NCBI GenBank assembly: GCA_005800795.1
Contig: SYEN01000367.1
Coordinates: forward strand, 1 to 11,812
Length of the DNA: 11,812 nt
Direction: 5' to 3'
Source of the DNA: Burkholderiales bacterium
GTDB taxonomy: Bacteria > Pseudomonadota > Gammaproteobacteria > Burkholderiales > SG8-41
The translations under genes were made by a program, and so were the position numbers. The stretch's first letter is position 1; each line of letters begins with the position of its first letter. Below the pieces are notes generated by a model that saw only the letters and a program-made list of their open reading frames with translations, was not told the origin of the DNA and did not search any database. This document shows, piece by piece, positions 7,406 through 11,812 of this stretch.

Positions 7406-8332
7406 ATGCTGCCCACCCCAACTTTTCACCACGTGCATTTGAATTCAACCGATCCTGATTCGGCCATCGGTTTTTACACGCACGCTTTTGCCAGCACGTC
7501 CAAGGCCACTTGGAACGGCATTGCTGCGCTGCGCACACCGAACAACATCATGCTGCTGTTCGACAAGGTGGCTAAATCACCGCCGCTGTTGCCGCAAAGC
7601 GCGATCTGGCATTATGGCTGGCATGTCACCGATGTGCGCAAAAAACTGGCCGAGTACAAGGCCAGCAAGGAGGTGACGCTGATGCCGCTCTATACCGAAG
7701 ACAGCGGTGGCTACGTTTACGTCAACAGCGACACCTGGCCCAATGTCGGCAATGTGCTGGGTCTCACCAAGCCACAAATCGCCGAGGCCAAGGCGAAAAA
7801 CCTTCAACCCAGGGGCGGCGGCGGCTTTGCCTACATGGCGGCACCCGACGGCACGCTGGTGGAATACATCGGCGATCATCCAGCCGAGCGTTTCAATCAC
7901 GTTCACATGTGGCAGGAGCAACCGTTTTGCGCGCAGTTGTGGTACCAAAAACATTTGAACGCACCGCCGATGCCGGGTTGGGGCAATACCGATCCGTTGA
8001 CCGACGACACCTGCAAGACGCAACGCGGCCCCGACCGCACCTGGCCATCACTCACGCAGGATGGCATGTTTCGCACACCCCGCGCGGGTGTGATGTTTGG
8101 CGATGTGGCCGTGCAGTGGTACGCACCGCAAGGTGATGCCCCGCTAGTGGGCTCGCGCGGGCAGCGCTACGATCATCTGGCGTTTGGCGTAGCTGATCTT
8201 GACGCGTGGGTTACCAAGTTGAAGGGCGAGGGTGTGACGTTTCTTGAGGGGACTTACAAGTTGGGCGACACGCGCGCGGTGATGATTGAGGGGCCGAGCC
8301 GAGAGGCGCTGGAGTTGGTGGAGGTGAAGTAG
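7406..8332 (+). CDS. VOC-family protein with two glyoxalase/extradiol-dioxygenase-type domains
   Basis: A 308-residue protein with two vicinal-oxygen-chelate modules. Module 1 (about 5-155) starts F-H-H-V-H-L, has WHYGWHVTD in its middle and closes with PDGTLVEYIGDH; likely metal ligands are H9 or H11, H73 and E153. Module 2 (about 162-305) starts RFNHVHMW, has YDHLAFGVADLDAWV and ends GPSREALELVE; candidate ligands are H165 or H167, H257 and E303. Both modules keep a His/His/Glu pattern, so either could bind metal. VOC proteins include glyoxalases, extradiol dioxygenases, epimerases and resistance proteins, and this one cannot be assigned further. The ribosome binding site is weak (AGAAAG about 10 nt upstream), and the 33-nt gap after the SDR gene suggests cotranscription and partial coupling. 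Confidence 0.85.
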   Translation: MLPTPTFHHVHLNSTDPDSAIGFYTHAFASTSKATWNGIAALRTPNNIMLLFDKVAKSPPLLPQSAIWHYGWHVTDVRKKLAEYKASKEVTLMPLYTEDSGGYVYVNSDTWPNVGNVLGLTKPQIAEAKAKNLQPRGGGGFAYMAAPDGTLVEYIGDHPAERFNHVHMWQEQPFCAQLWYQKHLNAPPMPGWGNTDPLTDDTCKTQRGPDRTWPSLTQDGMFRTPRAGVMFGDVAVQWYAPQGDAPLVGSRGQRYDHLAFGVADLDAWVTKLKGEGVTFLEGTYKLGDTRAVMIEGPSREALELVEVK

Positions 8333-8402
8333 CTGGTGGGGTTCGCGCCGGCCGATCATTGTTATTGCGTATCCATTTGGCTGAGAGCACAAAGGTAACC
8401 CG

Positions 8403-8482
8403 GTCATTCCCGCGCAGGCGGGAATCCATAAGCCCGTCTCAAGTGGTACTGTGTCATGGGTTCCCGTCTTCGCGGGAACGAC
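8403..8482. repeat. 80-bp palindromic repeat pair (REP/dRS3-like, possibly a MITE-like unit)
   Basis: Two 26-nt ends, 8403-8428 and 8457-8482, are inverted copies of each other with 22 of 26 positions matching. Each end is itself a hairpin: ATTCCCGC/GCGGGAAT at 8406-8425 with a 4-nt GCAG loop, and GTTCCCG/CGGGAAC at 8460-8479 with a 6-nt loop containing TTCG. They enclose 28 nt of unrelated sequence. The ATTCCC...GGGAAT core is like the dispersed short repeats known from Neisseria and other Proteobacteria. Lying between two same-direction genes, it may also dampen transcription or stabilise the upstream mRNA. Confidence 0.8.
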
Positions 8483-8546
8483 CGAATTGAGAATATCAAT
8501 TTCGCGATGCCCCGGTGCGTAGTTGTTCAGGAACAAATATCGACAC

Positions 8547-9722
8547 ATGGCGATCTACCTCGTCGTATTAATCTCCACCATCAGCCAGATGGGCTTCGGC
8601 GGCAGCCGTGTCGCGGTGTCGCTGTACGCGCTGGAGCTGGGCGCGAGCCAGCTCATGGTGGGGGTGATCGCCGCGTTGTATTCGCTAAGCCCGATGTTTT
8701 TTTCCATCGCGATCGGCCGTGTGTCGGACCGCGTGTCGCCCCACTGGCCGATGATCATCGGCTCGATGATGATGATGGTGGCGCTGCTCATTCCGGTGGC
8801 CGCGCCCAGCCTTGTGATGCTGTGTGTACTGGCATTCTTGAACGGGCTGGGGCACCTGATCTTCAGCATTCCGCTCGAAGCGGCCGTCGGCGGCGTGGGC
8901 GGGCCACAGTACCGCACGCGCAACTACGCATGGATCACCATGACCTGGTCTATCGCGAATTTTCTGGGACCGCTGACGTCCGGCATTCTGATCGACACCA
9001 TCGGCAATCAGCGTGTGTTCTGGGTGCTGGCGCTGCTGGTGGCGCTGCCGATACCGTTACTGTGGTGGAAGCCGCGCATCTGGCCGGCCACGGTCAAGCC
9101 GTCGAATGAGGGAGCCAAGGGCGAAGGCGGCAAAAGCGTGTTTGATCTTTGGCGCATCCCCGCATTGCGCGCCACGTTTATCGCGGGCGCCATCATCGGC
9201 TCGGCGCAGGAGTTGTTTCAGTTTTATATGCCGGTCTATGGTCATGCGGTAGGCCTGTCGGCCTCCGCCATCGGCATGGTGCTGGGCATGGTGGCACTGG
9301 CGGCGTTCGTGATTCGCGCGGCGCTTCCGTTTATAGCCAAGAAATTGACCGAGGCCACCATCCTCACCGCCGCCATATTTGTAGCGGCAACCGCCTATCT
9401 GCTGCTGCCGTTTTTTGTGAATGCGTACGCGCTGGCGGTGATAGCGTTTCTGCTGGGCCTCGGCGTGGGTTGCGCGCAACCGATGCTTATGTCGCTGCTT
9501 TACGTGCTGGCGCCCGCTGGTCGCATTGCCGAGGCCATCGGTCTATATAAGACGCTACGCAGCGTCACACACGTGGTGATCCCGATTTTCTTCGGCACTG
9601 TGGGCACCGCGTTTGGCTTCAAGACCGTGTTTCTGTCGAACTCGGGTTTGCTGGCTTTTGGTGGGTATATGCAAACCAGGGCTAAGGCGGCGATAGAAAC
9701 TTCTAGTGCGAAATCGCCCTGA
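8547..9722 (+). CDS. MFS permease (major facilitator superfamily transporter)
   Basis: A 391-residue protein from the ATG at 8547; an in-frame TTG at 8523 would add eight residues but has no ribosome binding site, whereas AGGAA at 8529-8533 precedes the ATG by 13 nt. About 12 hydrophobic segments are seen. The helix 2-3 loop has a motif-A-like IGRVSDRVSPHW, and a polar central loop (KPSNEGAKGEGGKSVFDLW) divides the halves. The second half contains GLSASAIGMVLGMV and FLLGLGVGCAQPMLMSLLY, typical of drug/metabolite MFS carriers. The protein sits in the inner membrane; the transported compound is unknown. It is in the same orientation as the SDR and VOC genes but separated from them by 214 nt carrying the palindromic repeat. 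A hairpin overlaps its stop codon. Confidence 0.88.
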   Translation: MAIYLVVLISTISQMGFGGSRVAVSLYALELGASQLMVGVIAALYSLSPMFFSIAIGRVSDRVSPHWPMIIGSMMMMVALLIPVAAPSLVMLCVLAFLNGLGHLIFSIPLEAAVGGVGGPQYRTRNYAWITMTWSIANFLGPLTSGILIDTIGNQRVFWVLALLVALPIPLLWWKPRIWPATVKPSNEGAKGEGGKSVFDLWRIPALRATFIAGAIIGSAQELFQFYMPVYGHAVGLSASAIGMVLGMVALAAFVIRAALPFIAKKLTEATILTAAIFVAATAYLLLPFFVNAYALAVIAFLLGLGVGCAQPMLMSLLYVLAPAGRIAEAIGLYKTLRSVTHVVIPIFFGTVGTAFGFKTVFLSNSGLLAFGGYMQTRAKAAIETSSAKSP

Positions 9723-9734
9723 ATAAGGGCGTTT
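9715..9734 (+). terminator. Possible intrinsic terminator overlapping the MFS stop codon
   Basis: CGCCCT at 9715-9720 pairs perfectly with AGGGCG at 9726-9731 around a GAATA loop, and TTT follows. The TGA stop of the MFS gene (9720-9722) lies within the hairpin. The T tract is short (three T, then A residues), so termination may be inefficient. Confidence 0.5.
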
Positions 9735-9873
9735 AAAAAGATGAATAAAAACAAATAGGTACATATTTTTTGCGCACCCGTTTTGGTATTGCACTGGCGG
9801 CCTTCCCGCGTTTACTCGGGCCGTGTTGAGCTGGTGCAACAGCCTACGCTGTAGTTCACCCCAGGAGATCATC

Positions 9874-10467
9874 ATGCCCAGAATCGAACCCCTGCCCATA
9901 GGCGCTGTCCCCGAAGTCGCGGATATTTTTGAGCAAATCAAGGCGAGCGGACATTACATCCCCAACAGCCAGTTGATCCTGCAAAGGAAGCCGGCGATTC
10001 TAAAGGCGCTGCGCGGGTTGATGGCGGCCATCATGAACGCAGACGGTGAGGTGCCACTGGGTACTAAGCGTCTCATTGGCTACATGGCCTCGCGCGCGCA
10101 CGGCTGCCACTATTGAATGGCGCACAACGCTGGAGGGGCGCTCCAGCAAAAAGTGGCCGACGCAAAACTTGCGGCGGTGTGGACATTTAAAACCAGTCCG
10201 TTGTTTAGCGATGCCGAGCGCGTGGCGTTGGAATTTGCGATTGCCGCTGCGGCGCAACCCAATGCCGTCACCGACGAACTCTTCGAGCGGATGAAACAGC
10301 ACTGGAGCGAAAATCAGATCGTTGAAATCGTCTCGGTGATTTCATTCTTTGGATTCATGAACCGCTACAACGACACCCTGGCGACACCGCTTGAAGACGA
10401 GCCTATCGCCGTGGCGGAAAAGCATATCGCGGTGCAAGGTTGGGAGCTGGGGAAGCACGGGCGGTAG
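9874..10467 (+). CDS. AhpD/carboxymuconolactone decarboxylase-like protein, probable selenoprotein (Sec81 at in-frame TGA)
   Basis: The ATG at 9874 follows AGGAG (9863-9867) by 6 nt. The frame runs 80 codons, meets TGA at 10114-10116, and continues in the same frame for 116 more codons to TAG at 10467. Joined, it gives 197 residues, a usual length for this family. Both halves are family-like: MPRIEPLP, P-E-V-A-D-I-F, Y-I-P-N-S, then KRLIGYMASRAHGC before the TGA; and after it MAHNAGG, AKLAAVWTFKTSPLFSDAERVALEFA, PNAVTDELF, and QIVEIVSVISFFGFMNRYNDTLAT. Homologues have a redox pair Gly-Cys-x-Tyr-Cys-x-x-His here; this protein has C78-H-Y-TGA-M-A-H84, so TGA replaces the second catalytic Cys. 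A hairpin suited to selenocysteine insertion follows. The likely role is thiol/selenol-dependent peroxide reduction or a related redox step in the cytoplasm. A nonsense mutation or sequencing error is the alternative. The family is sure; Sec decoding is well supported but unproven. Confidence 0.8.
10117..10159 (+). promoter_or_regulatory. Candidate bacterial SECIS hairpin downstream of the in-frame TGA
   Basis: GCTGGAG at 10129-10135 pairs perfectly with CTCCAGC at 10141-10147, leaving the 5-nt loop GGGCG (10136-10140). The upper stem starts 12 nt after the TGA and the loop begins 19 nt after it, with G at its first position. As I recall the bacterial SECIS consensus, it asks for a small apical loop with G among its first two bases, about 16-37 nt from the UGA; this fits. 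A weak lower stem, TGGC (10118-10121) with GCCG (10156-10159), could make the whole structure about 42 nt, like the E. coli fdhF element. The hairpin lies within coding sequence, as bacterial SECIS elements do. Confidence 0.65.
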
Positions 10468-10509
10468 CGCGACCCTGATTCTTGCGCCGCGCTTGGAGAA
10501 CTCGTCAAA

Positions 10510-10540
10510 AAGTATTACAGTAAGCTCTTTGGTAATACTT
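10510..10540. promoter_or_regulatory. Operator-like palindrome of the toxin-antitoxin operon
   Basis: AAGTATTAC at 10510-10518 and GTAATACTT at 10532-10540 form a perfect 9-bp inverted repeat with a 13-nt spacer, so the half-sites are about two helical turns apart. It ends just before the ribosome binding site of the antitoxin gene. AbrB-type antitoxins usually repress their own operon by binding such palindromes, so this is the likely autoregulatory site. The TATTAC or TAATAC within the arms could serve as a -10, but no well-spaced -35 was found. Confidence 0.7.
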
Positions 10541-10551
10541 CGAGGTCAATC

Positions 10552-10836
10552 ATGGCGCATCAAGTCACGGTCAAGGGACAAGTAACCATCCCCAAGAAAG
10601 TTCGGGATTACCTCGGCATCGCCGCGGGCAACGGCGTTGAGTTCGAGGTGGACGCACAAGGCCAGGTGTTGTTGCGCAAGGCCGGCGCGCGCGCGCGGCG
10701 TGCGCCCGTCCCCAGCCGCTTTAGCGCATTGCGTGGCACACGCAAGACGGGCATGAGCACCGACGACATCATGAACCTGTTGCGCGGCTACGAAGAAGAC
10801 GCCAAGGATCCCGGCTTTCGAAAGCCCGGCAAGTGA
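10552..10836 (+). CDS. vapB: AbrB/MazE-type antitoxin (VapB-like)
   Basis: A 94-residue protein. GAGG at 10542-10545 lies 6 nt before the ATG. Residues 3-45 form a SpoVT/AbrB swapped-hairpin DNA-binding domain: V-T-V-K-G-Q-V-T-I-P-K-K-V-R-D-Y-L-G-I, then a G-x-G-V-E-F-E-V strand and G-Q-V-L-L-R-K. The basic, Arg/Pro-rich linker (46-60) leads to a C-terminal part with STDDIMNLLRGYEED that would fold onto the toxin. The role is neutralising the PIN toxin encoded next and, with it, repressing the operon through the palindrome at 10510-10540. The stop overlaps the toxin start as GTGA (10833-10836), which would couple translation. The vapB name follows the toxin type; the sequence family is AbrB-like. 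Confidence 0.9.
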   Translation: MAHQVTVKGQVTIPKKVRDYLGIAAGNGVEFEVDAQGQVLLRKAGARARRAPVPSRFSALRGTRKTGMSTDDIMNLLRGYEEDAKDPGFRKPGK

Positions 10837-11246
10837 TCTTCGTCGATTCCTGCGTGCTGATTGACGTAATTGAAGATGATCCACACTGGGCGGACTGGTC
10901 ACAACGCCAGCTTGAATCTGCCGCGGCTACACAGCAACTGGTGATCAACCCGGTGATCTACGCTGAAATCTCCGTGCGCTTCGACCGCATGGAGGACGTC
11001 AACCGCCTGCTGGATGCCGCGCAAATCACACTCACCGACATGACGCGAGAGGCGCTGTTTCTCGCGGGCAAGGCGTACCAGCGTTACCGCCAGCGCGGCG
11101 GCACGCGTACGGGCACGCTGCCGGATTTTTTCATCGGCGCGCATGCTTCGGTGTTGGGTGCGCCTGTCATCACACGCGACGCCAGCCGTTACGCAGGCTA
11201 TTTCCCGGCGCTGCGGCTCATCGCGCCCGGCGCGGGGCCGCGTTAA
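10833..11246 (+). CDS. vapC: PIN-domain toxin ribonuclease (VapC family)
   Basis: A 137-residue protein starting at a GTG that overlaps the antitoxin stop by 4 nt. The frame begins directly with the conserved PIN strand I-F-V-D-S-C-V-L-I-D. The acidic metal-binding set is complete: D5, E45 (INPVIYAEIS), D98 (LPDFFIGAHA) and D116 (ITRDASRY), so an active Mg2+-dependent RNase is expected. Known VapC toxins cut tRNA or rRNA; the target here is unknown. Length and context (antitoxin first, overlap, palindromic operator) are typical of a type II toxin-antitoxin module. The stop is only 3 nt before the start of the methyltransferase remnant, so the module and the methyltransferase were probably once cotranscribed. 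Confidence 0.92.
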   Translation: MIFVDSCVLIDVIEDDPHWADWSQRQLESAAATQQLVINPVIYAEISVRFDRMEDVNRLLDAAQITLTDMTREALFLAGKAYQRYRQRGGTRTGTLPDFFIGAHASVLGAPVITRDASRYAGYFPALRLIAPGAGPR

Positions 11247-11249
11247 GCC

Positions 11250-11674
11250 ATGCCCACGCTTGATTGGCTTAACCGCGACGAGGCGATGCGCATCGCCGAC
11301 GGCGTGCCGTAGCGCCTGCTGGAGCATGTCTGCAGCCACGGCGACGCCGCTTCGGGCAATCTGCTGATTCAGGGCGACAACCTGCAGGCGCTGAAGACAT
11401 TGCTGCCGCTGTATCGCGGGCGGGTGAAGTGCATCTACATCGATCCGCCGTACAACACCAAAAGCGCGTTCGAGCACTACGACGACAATCTGGAGCACAG
11501 CCAGTGGCTGTCGATGATGGTTCCGCGTTTGGTGCTGCTGCGCGAACTGCTGGCCGAGGATGGGTCAATTTGGGTGTCTATCGATGACAACGAGGGGCAT
11601 TACCTTAAGGTGTTGATGGATGAGGTGTTTGGGCGGAAGAACTTCGTAGCAACTGTTGTTTGGCAAAAGATTTA
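11250..11674 (+). pseudogene. mod: Disrupted site-specific adenine DNA methyltransferase (Mod, type III R-M-like)
   Basis: The ATG at 11250 begins M-P-T-L-D-W-L, the usual Mod N-terminus. An in-frame TAG at 11310-11312 interrupts codon 21, where homologues commonly read V-P-Y-R-L-L, so Tyr to amber is a likely change. Beyond it the frame is well conserved: GNLLIQGDNLQALKTLLP (the SAM-binding region with the D-N-L motif), CIYIDPPYNT with catalytic D-P-P-Y at 11442-11453, WLSMMVPRLVLLRELL, EDGSIWVSIDDNEGHYL and VLMDEVFGRKNFVATVVWQK. There the similarity stops abruptly at about 11674, where insertion sequence DNA begins; the visible stop TAG at 11673-11675 is at this junction. An intact Mod is several hundred residues longer. 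The type is inferred from the Mod-like order of motifs; no res gene is in view. With an amber codon and an insertion, it should be non-functional. Confidence 0.88.
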
Positions 11675-11812
11675 GGTAATTAGGGCGAAACGTAACCAAA
11701 GTAGAGTTTCAAGAAAAGCTTAAAAACGTTGTCGTTGCGGTGATTGTATCGGTATTCGATTTCCTTCAGATACATCGGGAAATAATACTTCGACACGCCG
11801 CGATAGTTGTAA
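11675..11812 (-). mobile_element. End of an IS1595-family insertion sequence (continues past the window)
   Basis: Methyltransferase similarity ends at about 11674 and the opposite strand then codes for a transposase C-terminus. The element end is therefore near 11675 and probably begins GGTAATTAGG as its terminal inverted repeat. The exact boundary and target duplication cannot be set because the other end is outside the window. Confidence 0.75.
11680..11812 (-). CDS. IS1595-family transposase, C-terminal fragment
   Basis: Read on the minus strand from the window edge, 44 in-frame codons end at TAA (11680-11682). The peptide contains Y-N-Y-R-G-V-S-K-Y-Y-F, then M-Y-L-K-E-I-E-Y-R-Y-N-H-R, then N-V-F-K-L-F-L-K-L, which matches the C-terminal end of IS1595/ISXO2-like DDE transposases, where a Y-x-x-E-x-x-x-R-x-N-x-R block follows the last catalytic acid. 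The DDE residues themselves lie outside the window. The stop codon falls within a few bases of the inferred element end, common in compact insertion sequences. The family is assigned from this short block only. Whether the transposase is intact cannot be judged. Confidence 0.75.
   Translation of the reverse strand, partial: YNYRGVSKYYFPMYLKEIEYRYNHRNDNVFKLFLKLYFGYVSP

Noticed and set aside
8403..8482. Repeat pair considered as a CRISPR fragment
   Set aside because: The two copies are inverted, not direct, each is a complete hairpin, and there is only one pair.
8523..8546. TTG start extending the second MFS protein by eight residues
   Set aside because: No ribosome binding site precedes it; the ATG at 8547 has AGGAA upstream, although at a rather long distance.
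8456..9109. 217-codon plus-strand frame overlapping the MFS gene
   Set aside because: It starts inside the palindromic repeat and its Arg/Gly/Ala-rich product has no recognisable domain, while the overlapping frame is a clear membrane transporter.
10117..10467. ATG immediately after the TGA as the start of a separate 116-residue gene
   Set aside because: No ribosome binding site precedes it, it would begin in the middle of the CMD fold just after the catalytic Cys, and it is in the same frame as the upstream part; a single selenocysteine-containing frame explains it better.
10466..10493. AGCGCG/CGCGCT inverted repeat after the CMD-like gene as a terminator
   Set aside because: The loop is 16 nt and no T tract follows; short GC-rich arms like this are common by chance here.
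11310..11312. In-frame TAG in mod as pyrrolysine or another recoding event
   Set aside because: It sits at an ordinary residue near the N-terminus, the gene is further destroyed by an insertion sequence, and nothing suggests a pyrrolysine system; nonsense decay is simpler.

Overview
This is a GC-rich, densely coded bacterial segment that most resembles a betaproteobacterium of the Burkholderiales type. The main pointers are three tandem periplasmic solute receptors of the Bug/TctC family, which are greatly expanded in that group, set among catabolic enzymes and MFS permeases, plus a short palindromic repeat like those common in Betaproteobacteria. No rRNA, tRNA or housekeeping gene is present to fix the taxonomy, so this is inference.

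Layout. 1-511: C-terminal part of an Old Yellow Enzyme-type flavin oxidoreductase. 512-923: a gap with no recognisable gene. 924-5122: a likely operon of an enolase-superfamily (mandelate racemase type) enzyme and three Bug receptors. 5146-6408 (minus): a convergent MFS permease. 6409-6559: a divergent promoter region with a perfect TATAAT box. 6560-8332: a short-chain dehydrogenase/reductase and a two-domain VOC (glyoxalase/extradiol dioxygenase fold) protein, probably cotranscribed. 8403-8482: an 80-bp element made of two inverted palindromic ends. 8547-9722: a second MFS permease with a hairpin at its stop codon. 9874-10467: an AhpD/carboxymuconolactone decarboxylase-like protein. 10510-11246: an AbrB-type antitoxin and PIN toxin pair with a palindromic operator. 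11250-11675: a broken adenine DNA methyltransferase (Mod type). 11680-11812 (minus): the C-terminal end of an IS1595-like transposase that has cut the methyltransferase gene.

The most interesting locus is 9874-10467. Its reading frame is interrupted once, by a TGA exactly where the family has the second cysteine of its redox CxxC motif, and the homologous protein continues in the same frame for 116 codons. Starting 12 nt after the TGA is a perfect 7-bp hairpin with a 5-nt, G-initiated loop. Its placement fits what is expected of a bacterial selenocysteine insertion element. The simplest reading is a selenoprotein with a Cys-His-Tyr-Sec active site; ordinary annotation would split it into two fragments or call it a pseudogene.

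The first 8.3 kb looks like an accessory catabolic region for uptake and oxidation or isomerisation of an organic acid or aromatic-derived compound. The substrate cannot be read from the sequence, and no TctA/TctB membrane partner or regulator is in view. The last 1.3 kb is a defence/mobile zone with genuine decay: an amber codon and an IS insertion in the methyltransferase.
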